Origin: Glycine soja
Lineage: Eukaryota; Streptophyta; Magnoliopsida; Fabales; Fabaceae
Assembly: GCF_004193775.1 (NCBI RefSeq)
Contig: NC_041021.1
Span: 35,537,718-35,601,717, forward strand
Reading direction: 5' to 3'
Length of the DNA: 64,000 nucleotides
The notes under the pieces are model-generated. The model saw only the letters and a program-made list of their open reading frames with translations. It searched no databases and was not told the DNA's origin. The stretch's first letter is position 1. Every line of letters starts with the position of its first letter. Positions 13,060-25,025 of this stretch are shown piece after piece. The position numbers and the translations under genes are program-made.

Positions 13060-13850
13060 CCTCTAAGGATAGTTGTTAACTCTAGAAAAGAATGTCATAA
13101 TGATTGTGGAATTCACTAAATCCAATAATCCATTGGTCACTACTGCTTCTAACTAGACCTCTAATACCCGCCCTTACATTCTTCAATCTGTTGTCATCCA
13201 CATTAAGGACATACTCCCTATATCTATTTAGATTCCATACCACCTAAATCTGATTAGCAGGGGTCATAGGAGTTGCACCTAAGCTTCCTATGAAAAAAGC
13301 TACAAGATTAGATACCGAAGCCGTAACCTACTGAAGGGACACTTGTTGGTTATCAAAATATAAATTGTTCCAAGCTCTCCAAATGCACAAAAGCCCATCA
13401 AGAAACCATAGTTGTGGGTAGTAAGCTAGATAAGGAATTTAATGTTCTCAGGTGCCTTTAATTTCCATATCTAGGACCAACCATAAGAAAACTCGTGGCC
13501 AATTCTATTCTTAAGGATCCAGGAATATCCCGACCTAGTGTTGTAAACACCATTAATATGCTCCTTCCAAAACAACATATCCGGGACATTTTGGTTCAGA
13601 ACAGGCTTGAAAGAACAAATTTGTTGTTTGGTTTAGTCTGGGATAACAGTTGCAAGCTCATCAAACCTCCAGCTATTGTCCCTATAAACCTCATTAATCT
13701 TAGGTTTATATCCTGGATATTCACATAGGTGACTTTGTTGCAAAGTGGCTCGTCATTAGTCCAAGCTTCAAACCAAAAGGAACTTTCCTTCGAACCAATG
13801 TGAAAGCTAAAACCCTCTTTGAGCAATTCCTTAGCTTTAATCATGGAAAG
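13060..13850 (-). pseudogene. LINE 1 post-RT domain, broken
   Basis: The minus frame at 13596-13844 contains KELLKEGFSFHIGSKESSFW and a following hydrophobic part, which match the region after the RT in plant LINEs that leads into the zinc-binding zf-RVT domain. The next part toward 13060 is more decayed. Confidence 0.7.
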
Positions 13851-14349
13851 CTACGTGGGAAATCCTTTCGGTTTCTCCATGTTCAAAAAGCGAATGGCAC
13901 TGCAATATTTGCTCTGAATGATTTGGACCCACAACTTTTCAGGGTTATGAATCATATCCCAAACTAACTACCCTAAAAGGGAAGTGGTGTATCCCTGGCC
14001 TTTCTTAAGCTTATCCCTCCCAGCTTCTTGGGAGTGGAAACTTTCTTCCAAGCAACCAGGTAAAGGCTTGCGTTTTTATTACCCTTCCATGTAAACTCCC
14101 TTGAAGCTTTATCAATTAGCTGACAAATGGATTATGGAAGCCACAAAATTTGCATATAATAAGCCGAGATAGAAATAAGCACAAAGCTTGCCAAAGTAAG
14201 CCTTTCAGCCTTATTCAAAAGCCCTTGCTTCCAAGAAGCAAGTCTCGAATTGAGCTTATCAATAAGAAAACTAAAATCATTCTTAGTGACTCTTTGATGC
14301 AAAATGTGGAATCCCTAGTATTTACCAATAGAGAGGGTGCTATGAATGG

Positions 14350-15810
14350 AAGTTATATCAATAACCTCCCTTTTTTGGTTGGAAGGACCCCAATAGAGAA
14401 AATAACTCTAAACTGCATGACATTAACCTTGAGAGCTGCAGCTTTGGCAAAAGGGTCTAGCACATTAGCTAAAAAAAAGGCTTGACACTTTTTAGCTTTC
14501 ATGAATAAAAGGACATCATCCACGAAGAAAATATGACAAGCGGGGGCCATTTTAGGTGACATAAATGGGCTTCCACATTCCATCTTCCACTTTCTCATTA
14601 ATAGCTAAGAATAACTTCTCCATGCAAATGTCAAAGAGGCAGGGGAGAGAGGTTTCTCTTGTCTTAGTCCCTTTGTGCGTTGGAAATAGGGGAGCTTATT
14701 TCCATTCCAGAGCAAAGATAAAGTGAAGGAGGTAACACAACACATAATAAAAGAAACCATGTTTTGGGGGAAGCCAAAATCCAAAAGAGAAGAATTTAGG
14801 AAGCTCCACTCAATATGATCATAGGCCTTTTCCAGATCAATCTTGTAGACCATATCACCTTTTCTCTTCTAAGTTGCACATGTTATGAATGAATTCTTGG
14901 AGAATGATGACATTATTCGAGGTGCTTCTTCCTGGAAGAAAACTACTCTGCAGGGGGGCAATAATGTCTTCTATATAAGGTCTGAATTATCTTGTAAATG
15001 ATTTTATAAAGGCTAATAGGCCTGAATTCTCTCAAATTGACTTGGTTATCCACTTTGGGAATGAAAGCAATTAAAGTTTCAGAGATGGTCGGATCAAAAC
15101 AACCAATTTTGAAAGCTTGCTTGACTAGCTTCCAAACATCATCCCCTATCACATGCCAATATTGTTTAACAAATGTTCTTTGATACCCATCTGGCCCCAG
15201 AGTCTTGTAAGGTTTCATGGAATTGACGGCCTGGGAGACTTCATCTTTGGTCACAGTTCTGGACATATGTTACTTAGCTTCCTCCCCCAACTGAGGTATG
15301 TGAGCAACATGAAACTCCTCCTGAGCAACACTACTTCCTGCAGAGAAAAGCCTCTTGAAAAAGCCAAAAGCCTTATTTTGAAGGATAGTTGAATTAGTTG
15401 ACCAAGTGCAATTAGAAAGACCCAACCCATGGACTTTATTACGCCTTCTCCACATGATAGTTTGAGCATGGAAGAAAGCCGAGTTCTTGTGCCCAAGCTT
15501 AACCCATTGCTCTATGGACTTTTGACACCAAAGAAGCTCTTCTTGGAAAAGAATTTGGTTGTTGTCATGTTGGAGGGTTTTTTCCAAGTTAACTAAAGCC
15601 AAAGAATCCACAATTTCAAGTTTTCTTTAAATTCCTTGGAGTCTAGACTCTGTTGCTTCTTTCTTCTGAAAATATTTCCAAACACCTCTTTGTTAAATTT
15701 AATAGAGTCCTCTTTAACTTTTTGCAAAGCTTCAAGAAGTTTACCAACATGGTACTTCCACGGTTCCTCAACAACACCACTATACTCACGAAAATTCCAA
15801 GCCATTTGAA
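14350..15810 (-). pseudogene. LINE 1 reverse transcriptase, broken
   Basis: Minus-strand pieces line up as one reverse transcriptase: a spacer and template-binding region (15270-15611), the GPDG and FRPIS boxes (14943-15266), KIDLEKAYDHIEW with a GLRQ-type box (14605-14853), and the catalytic FVDDVLLF (14353-14598). Frames change between pieces and stops interrupt them. The catalytic motif is recognisable (usual form FADD). The best-preserved stretch is around the AYDHIEW box. Confidence 0.9.
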
Positions 15811-15949
15811 ATATGAAAGGACGATTTCCCTTTTCCTAATTGGACCCACCCACTCGAAAGAGAAAAGGATTATGGTCAGGATGAGCCCGATAGAGGTTTT
15901 CAATAAAAGCTTTAGGAAAAGCCGTGCTCTAAGAAAGATTAGCTAACCC

Positions 15950-16573
15950 TTTATCTAACTTTTTGGCCAAAATTGGTGCTTTGACAAGTTCTGTGCCAAG
16001 TTAATCTCCCCGCTTTGAAAGAAATCTGCATAAGCATACAATCATCCAAAAACTAAGCAAACTTGGCAGATCTAGAAGCATCACACACTCTTTCTCTTTG
16101 ATCACTAAGAGATAAGGTTTCATTAAAATCTCCAATGAGTGCCCACACACCCCTAGAATATTATTCTCGAGATCACACTAATAATTCTAGAAAGGGTCAC
16201 GATTGGCAGGGTTAAGACTAGCATACACTCCAGCACAAGTCCAACACTGGTTGCCTTGATGAATATCAAAAGTAATAAAGTAAGAGTTGAACTACCTAAC
16301 AACGGTCTTATAGGGGGACCATCTTGGTTAAGAAGCCATAGACCACTTGAATGACCCTGAGCCTCCACAATGTGGATAGAGATATACCCATTTGCTTGCT
16401 GCCAAAACAACTCCAACTTAGAAAAATGGAGTTGAGTTTTAGAGATGAGAATAAAGGAAGGGTGGTGCTTCCTTATGAGCTTTTTAATATTCCTTTTTTA
16501 CCTTTGGACTTGATGCTCCCCTAATGTTCCAAGAAAACATAGTTATATCATTAAAATAATTTTCATCATCCAT
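15950..16573 (-). pseudogene. LINE 1 endonuclease region (EEP fold), broken
   Basis: Starts with an ATG at 16573 (minus) and soon shows FSWNIRGASSPKVK, the usual N-terminus of the L1 nicking endonuclease, then IRKHHPSFILIS. The frame shifts at least once around 16270. In L1 elements this domain cuts the target site to prime reverse transcription. It is too damaged to work. Confidence 0.75.
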
Positions 16574-16633
16574 GAAAAAACAATATAGTAAGGGGCTCCA
16601 AAAAGGAAAAGAGCTACCTGGCTTGATGGGTGA

Positions 16634-16644
16634 CAAAAATAGTT
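16634..16644. repeat. Target-site duplication of LINE 1, right copy
   Basis: CAAAAATAGTT, identical to 11540-11550. Confidence 0.85.
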
Positions 16645-18820
16645 GATAAGCTAGCTAAAAGCTAGTTGATTGAAAAAACTAACAGCTATCTGAAAGCTAT
16701 TAATTGAAAATTGTTAAATTTAGTTTATTAAATTATAAATATTTATTATTTGATATAATTATCTGTCAAAGTAACTGATAAATGTAAAATAAAAGAAAGA
16801 ACATGTTTAATGATAATTTTATATATTCTTAAATTTATTTTATGGATAAAAGTATATTTTTAATAATTATAATTTTAGTTTTTATAAATTATAAACTCTT
16901 ATAATTTTTGTTTAAAGATTAATTATTTTAATGATATTTTTAGTTTAAATTATTTATTTATTTGTCATATTAGATATTCTACCATTAATATAATTATGTT
17001 ATATTTTAAAATATTATCAATCAAGTTTAAAATTAAAAAAACTATCAAAATAAGTACATCACACTTTCGATTAATATCATAATATCAGTGTGTGCTTCTA
17101 TATAGCATTACGTATTAGTATTGTCATACTAATTCATTATCAATATCTTAAAATATAATCCTAAAATAAGAATAAACCGTTAATTTAATCTCTAAAATAT
17201 TATTCTAAATATAATTTTATTTTATTAATTTATACTCTTTAATAAAGTTGGTTAGTTTAAATATTAGGATAAATTGTTAGGATAAATTGAGTTTGCTTTT
17301 GTAAAAAAGAAAAAAACACTTTCTCTCAATTTTTTTTCACATTACATCATCAATCATATTTATATCAATTTCATCTATTTTCATTTTTATCCGAATGTTT
17401 TTTATGCAGACACTCCGAAAATTTTCATTTTAAAACATATATTAAAGTTATGATAATAGATTTAAAATATATTTTTTGAAACATTTGTTTTTCTAACAAA
17501 ATAAGAAACATAAACAAAAACTCAAAATTATAAAAGAAATAAAACTAAATGTTAGTATATTAGTAAAGGAAAAAAATATATGTAAACTTAAATACTAGAA
17601 TAAATGATATTTTGTCGCGGATGGATGATTGCAATCGAATTAGATCATTTTTTTTAGAAATAAAATATTAAATTAAATTATAAATAGTCGATGATGGAGA
17701 TTTTTTTTAAAAAGTAATTTTTTTCCTTTTAAATTTGAACCTATCTCATTTTCTAGAGGATGAAAATGTAAATAGTCAAATTTATTTCTAACTTGTGTAG
17801 TTGTCATGTATATTTTATATATAAATATTTATGTTGTGTAATTTATTTTAAAATAAATTGAATAATAAATGATAACATAAGAGTAAATTGAATAAAAAAT
17901 ATGATAACATTTTGAGATTATTAAATTTATGTTATTCATTCAATGTAACAAAAACATATTATTTTTAATGAAATGACTTATCTATTCTCAATATAATATA
18001 TATTTATATGTTCAAATTGTTGCAACATGTCACAACTGGGATTGCCATGCAAATACTAAAATGATCCAAAATTATGTGGAAAACCGACAACATATATTTC
18101 TTTTAAGAGAACATTTTTGTAATAGATAGGAGGACATATGTCAATATATTAATATTATTGCAAAGAGAATGTATTGATAAAATCTACATTTATATAACAT
18201 TGATTTATTGACAAAGCTCTTGATAATTTGATTCCGAATTTCACTCATTTATCCCTAAATTTTCTTAACAATTTATTCTGATTAGGTGAAACACTTATCC
18301 CACCAAAATGTCATTGATATTTGATGCATGCAACCATGAACAAATGGACTTTTCTAACTTAACATGAGAATGGAACATAATTTTTCAATTTAAAAACAAA
18401 AATAGTTGCAAGATAATAAGATAATTTTCTGATTGATTGGTACGTAACAACAACTCTGACGGCTTGAATCAACCAAGCGGGATATCACAACATATTTCTG
18501 TATTTGTTAAATTTCTAAGGATGATTAGCATACGCAATTTTGTAGTAAGTAGTTGTTAGTAACATCATATAACTCTTATAATTGCAGAGTCAAAGAATTT
18601 AAATAATAATTAGTCATACCATTATTATATATATCACGCTATAGACTAAAGCATGTTCTTGGTCTATATGTTTTAAACTAATTGTGTACAATGGCAAGTA
18701 AGTGACAAATTGGGTCTCTAGCTAATGTCATATATGGGATGACAGTAAACAAATTGCAATAATTTATTTATTCATCGTTCTGAAACATGTAGTAGTTTTT
18801 ATAGAAGAAACATGTAGTAG

Positions 18821-18881
<61 letters not shown>

Positions 18882-19500
18882 ATATATTGAAAATGTAGTA
18901 GTTTTTATAATTAGTCATACCATTAGTTATATGGTTATAAAAAAGAAATTAATTGAAATAAAATGACAGTGCAATTTTTCTGTAAATCACTATTTTAGTC
19001 ACCAAAAATATAACATGTTGTCATATTAGTCTTGAAATTAACAAATTTCAAATAAATTCCTATATTATACAGCTGTTTAATCTAAGTTCCTAGATTTAAC
19101 TACTTATTATATTTTAATCCCAAAACACTTTTTTTTATATAAAAAAAATTGGATTAATATGAGTGATGGATTGTACTTTAAAGGACTTATTTAAAATTTT
19201 ATTAATTTTTTAGGCTAATGTAAAAATGTTATACACTTTTAGGACTAATATGGTTGTTTACCTTTTTTTTATAAGAGTGTAAAGATTTTTTATATCGTTG
19301 TTGAATTATAAATGATTATTTATGATAAATTAATTTTAAAAAATGCACATGATATTTTTTATAAGTAGTTACATGATCACTAAATAACTTTTAAACTTAA
19401 CTATTTATGCATAACTATATGACCTGAATTAAAGTCCTTATATTTTTAAATTGAGAATTATTTTCATTTAATACCCGTTCTTGTTACCTTTTATAATAAC
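16645..19500. other. AT-rich intergenic DNA
   Basis: No open frame of note on either strand, long A/T runs, and a TA microsatellite. At about 18985-19260 the wording (an alternation like 'all are colored TTAGTC ... ATATTAGTC') resembles a dispersed non-coding repeat common in legume intergenic DNA; a similar style recurs at 55690-55890 and 57270-57400. I see no ends or coding capacity. Confidence 0.5.
18827..18879. repeat. (TA)n microsatellite
   Basis: 53-base TA run in intergenic DNA, flanked on both sides by copies of a short word containing ATGTAGTAGTT (about 18787, 18812 and 18892). Confidence 0.9.
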
Positions 19501-19599
19501 TCATCTAAAAGAAAAGTTAAAGCTCCTTAAGAACCATATGAAGATTTGGAACTTGGAATCTTTTGGTGACCTGCACCAACAAAGCAAGGAATTAACTTA

Positions 19600-20279
19600 T
19601 TACCAATATTAATGTGTTGGACTTGAAGGATGACGAATATGGTCTTATTGAAAGGAATTGGAGGCTAGGAGGGGCCTTGTTGGAGAGTTTTGGAGGGTAT
19701 CAAGGAAGAACGATTCACTATTGCAACAAAAATCAAGGTGTAGGTGGCTCAAAGGTGGATATGGCAATTCCAAATATTTCCACCCTTTGGTGAATATGAG
19801 GAGGCTGAGGAGTGGGGTAAAAGGGGTGATGGTGGATGGACAATGGGTGGAGGACTCGGGGATAGTGAAAATTTGTATCATGGAATTCTTTAAAATTAGG
19901 TTCAAGGAGGAGGTGTGCCAAAGACCAACACTTGATGGGGTGTCTTTGGAGAGATTGACCGAGGAGGAGAATAGTGCTCTTTGTGCGAGATTTAGTAAAG
20001 AGAAGGTGTGGGATTGTGGTGGTGATAAAAGTCCGGGCCAGGCAATTTCAACTTCAATTTTATCAAGAAACATTGGGTAACTTTGAAAGGAGATTTTATG
20101 AATATGATGACGGAGTTTTGGGAGCATGAGGTCATTCCTATAGGAGTTAATGCATCCTTTATAGCTTTGGTTCCAAACAGGGATAACCCCCAAGGGCTGG
20201 ATGAGTTTTAGATCGATATCTTTGATTGGTTGCTTGTACAAAGTGATCTCTAAGGTATTGGCCAAGAGACTGAGATCTG
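19600..20279 (+). pseudogene. LINE 2 reverse transcriptase, N-terminal half
   Basis: Plus-frame pieces include QKSRCRWLKGG, SKYFHPLVNMRR, GDKSPG, FNFNFIKKHW and NASFIALVP, the conserved path from the spacer into RT of plant L1 elements. A frame shift lies near 20040 and a stop near 20210. A longer open frame on the opposite strand (19645-20295) is only the antisense shadow of this coding. Confidence 0.8.
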
Positions 20280-22494
20280 TATTGGGTCTGAACAACCATT
20301 CATCTCATCTACCTTGGATTTTGATGAATAACAATAAGTATAAATTTTTTATGTTCTAATGAGTTTTTGACAAGTGGACATGATCAATATATTAAAAGAC
20401 TTAATAATATTTAGTATCGTCCATAATACAAGAGAGAATGCTCTGTTTTATCTAACATCCAACATGCTAAAACCAAAGAGTGTCCACTGTTAACTCATTG
20501 ACAAGTGTATCAATTTATCATAAATAGTAAAGTTTAAAATGGAAGTCCGAGTGTCAAATCCACATGGACTTTGTTTGTACTTGCATTGATGAATACCCAG
20601 TTTCTAAGCAAGTGATAAAGCATTGCAATGGATTAGAAGAAAGAAAGAATTTGAAATTAAAAAGGCAAGAACAATAAAATAAACAAGATTTAATGCAAAA
20701 GATTACTTCATAATTTAAATATGTTGGGGTCTAGCATGCCTAACTACCCTTGATGCAATATTAATGTTTTTCTCTATTAAATGTTTTCCCAATTTCCAAC
20801 CACATCTACTAAGACACTCAACCTTGATCCCTCATGATGAAGAGCCTAATTTATCTATTCTCTCTCCCAAATCCCTTTACAAAGATTGAATAGTAAATCG
20901 CATTAAGCATGGAGATGTATGCACAGGCAAAATAAAGTCACTCTATCCCTAGTAATGAATTGTTTAGATGCCATTTTCCTAGTTCTTTAGAAATTATCAT
21001 TTCCCAATGTATAATCCCTAAAACTAATGCATGGATGATCAGACCATACAATAAAGATGAAGAGCAGAAAAAAAGCAATAGAAATAGAATTTGCATTCAC
21101 TAGATAATAAGAATAGTTACATTACAAGGGCGTTGGCCTGCCAAGCTCCCAACAATGGGGGTTTAGCCTCTCATGGCCATGAGAGGCTTTAGGGGCTAAT
21201 ATGGATGGAAGAAGGGGTTGGATGGCTAAAAGAAAGAAATGGAGGAATGGCTAAAGAAGGAGGGTTTCCCCTAAGGGATAGGCTTAGGCTTTGCATAGCT
21301 CTGAGACTTGGTGTGTCTTTTTCTTCTGCTTCCTACTCCTTTTATAGGCCTAAGGTAGCTTACTTTTCACACTGACATCGCGCTAAGCGCGGGCTTTCGT
21401 GCTAAGCATGCTTTTGGGCTTCCTCATGGGCTTTCTTCGCTCTAAGCCTGAACTTGCCGCTAAGTGAGAGTGTGTGCTAAGCCTGGATTGCATGCTAAGC
21501 AAACTGTCCAATTCTTCTAACTTTTCTTCAAGGCTTTTTCTTCTAATTTTTGCATTAGTTTCCCTTTAAAGCACTTGAATTCTTCTTCTTTTGACTTCTG
21601 CTAATAAAAAATTGCAAAGATGTTAATTTCTTCGTTACTTCATTAAAAACAATAGTAAAGTGAAGAAATTACAATCATTATTAGCCAAAATTGACATCAA
21701 ATTAACTCAGATTTTGCAGTTATCATCCACCTTGGCGAAAATCAGTATTAACTCAAAGAAACTCAAAAATACTGAGAATGACGAAAAAGGGAAATGCACG
21801 TTTTCTATTTTATACAAATTCAATTTGCCTCTCTTTATTTTGAATTGCTAACATTTAAATTTAATAAAAAGAGATTATAGAAGAGTATAAAAGGTTTTCA
21901 AGGAATATTCTCTTAAAGGTCGCTTTCGCTAAGGACAAGAAGCACATAGTGTTGTCGATACTATGGTTCATTCCTCCCCAATCAGAGCATGGCATGTCCC
22001 TTATCCTTCAGTTTGAGAAATCATCTTTTCATGGAATCAAAACTGATCCTGTAACGGATATAGGGGGAGTCTAAAAAAGTGCCATAAGTGGTATTAAGAA
22101 TACTTGTAAAGTCAGAAGTGGAAAGTTAGAATACTTGTTTTGTAATCAAGTTTTGATTAGTGGAACCCTTTACTAGTGAGTAAAGGAGAACTGGAGATAG
22201 CTCAGGTTGAGTGAATCAGTATAAACCAAGTGTTTCTACTTCTCTCCATAATGGTTTAATGAGCATTCTACTTCTCTCCATAACAGTTTATTGAGCATTC
22301 TTGTAGCACTTTCTATCACCTTTTTAACACCAAGTGTTTATTTGAAAAAACTATTTTAAGAACTCTTTCTTTTATCAAGTCACTGAACGATCATATTGAT
22401 CTTCATTAAATATTTGTTTTATCTTCAGTGGACGACTTGCCACATACACACACTATTCAACCGCCCCCCTTTTAGTGTGTTTATTGATATTTCA
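20280..22494 (+). repeat. 5' LTR of the SIRE-like element (interrupted and internally deleted)
   Basis: Matches the 3' LTR from its first bases to TGATATTTCA at 22494. The 1238-bp solo LTR at 20488-21725 plus its 5-bp TSD are inserted in it. Without them it is 972 bp, against 1304 bp for the 3' LTR. About 285 bp are missing at 22056-22060, corresponding to about 42746-43027 of the 3' LTR, which contains the TATAAAAG box. Its terminal TG has mutated to TA. Confidence 0.85.
20488..21725 (-). mobile_element. Solo LTR, Ty3-gypsy type (family A), nested in the copia 5' LTR
   Basis: TGTTAACTCATTG ... GCAGTTATCA, 1238 bp, with exact TSD TCCAC at 20483-20487 and 21726-21730. The uninterrupted target survives in the 3' LTR (GAGTGTCCACCCAGG at about 42376), which proves the insertion. 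The TATAAAAG box is on the minus strand (about 21339-21346). Same family as 10137-11277. Contains palindromic CGCTAAGCG-type words at 21375-21500. Confidence 0.93.
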
Positions 22495-22495
22495 G

Positions 22496-22512
22496 TTGGT
22501 ATCATAGCTTGG
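22496..22512 (+). promoter_or_regulatory. Primer binding site of the SIRE-like element
   Basis: TTGGTATCATAGCTTGG, one base after the 5' LTR. It matches the usual plant copia site complementary to the 3' end of initiator methionine tRNA (typical form TGGTATCAGAGC), with one change. Confidence 0.85.
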
Positions 22513-22529
22513 CCTTAAGGGTTGAGTAT

Positions 22530-24515
22530 CTAACAATACTAAGGAAAAGATCCAATATATGAAAGACATGGAAGAAAGATTCTCCACCAACAAATCACCT
22601 ATGTTTAGAGGCATAAAGTATGATTACTGGAAGGAGTGTATGATAGCCCACTTCGAATTGATTCATATAGATATATGGGAAGTGATGGAAAATGGAGATT
22701 ATATTACATATAATGATCAGCTAAATAAAATTCCTAGAGGCCAATAGACGAAGCAACAAAGACTCAAATTTCTACTAAACTTCAAGGCTAAGAATATGAT
22801 GTTGTGTGCTTTTTCAGAATAAGAATACACTAAGGTACACAGTTTTAGAAGTGCCAAACAAATGTGTGACACTCTGGCTTTAACATATGAAGGAACATCA
22901 TAGGTAAAAAGGAATAAACTCAGTCTCTTCAGTTGTAAGTATGAACTCCTCTCTATGGAAGAAAACAACGACATACAATGTATGTTCAGACGCTTTCAAA
23001 CCATTCTTAATGAACTAAGATCCTTAGGTAGGACTTATGATAATTATGATCACATTGGAAAAAAATTGAGAAGTTTGTCTAGGAAGTAGAGACCGCAGGT
23101 AATAGTGCTGAGAGCATTAAAGAATCTTGAATTTATGTCCCTTGAGGAAATTGTTGGTACCCTCAAGGTTCATGAACAAGAACTTTAGCAGGACGAAGGA
23201 ATCAAAAAATAAATGTCTCTAGCTCTCAAAAGTCAGAAGAACAAGTCTTGAGAAGTTTGTCCAAAGCTCTTAAAGTCGATGATTCATCTGAGGAAGACTC
23301 GAATGAAGATGTGCTCCCCTTTATTTCTTGAAAGATCTACAATATGTAGAGAAACAAAAAAGGGTCCAAGTGGAAAAAATCCTCAAGAAGAATGCCCACA
23401 GAAAATAAGGATAAAGAAAAAAGCTCGATAATTTGCTACGAGTGCAATAAGCCTGAACATTTCAAGTTTGGATGTTCAAATATGGAGAAGAGTCAAGATA
23501 AGAAGAAATTCTTCAAGACTAGAGAAAAGAAGGGTCTTATGAGTACCTAGGAGAACCTAGACGACACCTTGTCTGATGAAAATGATGAAGAAGCCAACAT
23601 ATGCCTAATGGTAGATAAAACTTCTGAGAAGTCTGAATCAGACCAGGAAGATGAGGTAAATTTTGAGACTTTGAATCTCTTAGAAAAGATTATCACGAGC
23701 TTCTATCTAACTCATCTATTCTCTCAAAAGCTTAGAAAAACCTATGAAAAGATTTTTAGAATTTATCCAAAGATCATTTATAACTTGAGAAAACCCTTCA
23801 GGATCAAGTAGATGTTTCACTGAACGAGTCCACTCAAACATGCTCAGCTTGTATAACTCTTAAAGAAAAAGAGTCCAAGCTATGTCTTGAGATTTAGACA
23901 AGTGCCAGGGAAAAAGCTACTCTTATCAAGAACTTTCAGGAGTTGGAAAACAAACTGAAAGATCTTCAAAAGGATTTGAAGGAGCTGAATGAACTTCATG
24001 ATTATCAAAAAGAAGAAAGATATGATCTATGGAGGGATTGTGCACTAGCGCACAAAAATTATGAAGACCTCAAAATAAGTAAACATAATATTTGGATGGA
24101 ATGTGAAGAAAACAAGAAATTTGTGAAATTCTTAGATGATAAGCTTATGAAGAATTAAGAATTTAAGGGTCAACCACAAGATGTTGTCAAAATTCATGAG
24201 GAAATAAGAACCTTAAAAACTACATTATAAAAAATTTTCAATGGAACATATAATCTTAATAAATTGTCAAGATACAGTAGAAGTTCCTTAGACAAATCTA
24301 GAAATGGATATGATGGGAAGGTATATGTTCATGATGAGGACACCATTGTCTGTTATTTCTGTGGAAAAACTAGACACATGATGTCCAGATGCAGGGATTA
24401 TCCTAAGAAAGGTTCAACCAATCCCTTCATGGCTAATAAAAAAGGACCTAAAAAGATTTGGGTACTTAAGAAAAATATTATTCCTGTTGTAGATGTCTTT
24501 GATAGTAGGAAGTAG
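22530..24515 (+). pseudogene. SIRE-like gag, broken
   Basis: Begins near ATG 22559 with a gag-like start (FRGIKYDYWKECM) and continues with LRALKNLEFMSLEEIVGTL-type helices over 22950-23200. Two CCHC zinc knuckles are visible: CYECNKPEHFKFGC (about 23438-23480) and CYFCGKTRHMMSRC (about 24349-24392). An acidic, coiled-coil-like stretch lies between them (23569-24158). Several stops and frameshifts. Confidence 0.8.
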
Positions 24516-25022
24516 ACGCCTATCATGGTACTTTGACAGTGGCTTCTCATGACACATGACAAAAGAAAAGTGTATGTTCCAATGCCTGACTCCCTATCAT
24601 GGTGGAACAATTACTTTCGGAGGGAATAAAAAAGGTAGAATAAGTAGAGTATGTAAGATAGATATTCACCCCTATCCCTCTATTGATGTTGTTCTATTTT
24701 TTGAAGCTCTTAAGCATAATCTACTGAGCATAAGTCAATTATGTGACAACAGATATAGTGTCTCCTTCAACAAGGATGAGTGTGTTGTTATATGTCATGA
24801 TGGGTTTCCTTTATTCTCTATCAAGATAAAATGCAACCTCTACAAAATAAGACTTGGAGAACTCTCAAATCAAAAGGTGTCATGCTTACTGTGTTTGTCA
24901 AGGAAAATCATTGGTTGTGGCATAAAAAACTTGGTCATGCAAGTTAGAGGTTAATCTCTAGAAAACAACCTTGTAAGAGGTCTACCAAGTATGACATATA
25001 AGGTTGATTTACTTTGTGAGGC
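24516..25022 (+). pseudogene. SIRE-like protease end and GAG-pre-integrase domain, cut at the right
   Basis: Reads YFDSG-like at about 24520 (protease active-site region), then ITFGGNKKGRI, LKHNLLSISQLCD, VSFNKDECVV, and, after a frameshift, the RGLP...DLLCEA end of the GAG-pre-integrase domain. It stops at 25022-25025, where the Athila-like LTR begins. The integrase core that should follow is absent from the whole window. Confidence 0.85.
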
Positions 25023-25025
25023 AGG

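Larger units (their letters stand above)
11551..16633 (-). mobile_element. LINE 1, L1-type non-LTR retrotransposon (nearly complete ORF2)
   Basis: Flanked by an exact 11-bp duplication (11540-11550 and 16634-16644), with the poly-A tail read as T from 11551. Without the nested solo LTR it is about 3.9 kb. On the minus strand it shows an AP-endonuclease region, reverse transcriptase, a cysteine-rich post-RT region and a C-terminal RNase H, which is the plant L1 ORF2 order. Many stops and frameshifts show it is dead. No convincing ORF1 is present; the 5' end sits about 60 bases before the ORF2-like ATG at 16573. Confidence 0.9.

Noticed and set aside
19480..19500. GTTACCTTTTATA before LINE 2 as target duplication with GTTATACATTTTATA after its poly-A
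   Set aside because: The match needs two gaps; too weak to claim.
20280..20286. TATTGGG at 20280-20286 and 43488-43494 as the copia target duplication
   Set aside because: The ends fit better with the LTR starting at 20280 and a 5-bp duplication ATCTG/ATTTG; the TATTGGG match is then partly LTR (mutated TGTTAG) and partly LINE.
19645..20295. 216-residue minus-strand open frame
   Set aside because: Exact antisense of LINE 2 reverse transcriptase coding, which carries the recognisable motifs on the plus strand.
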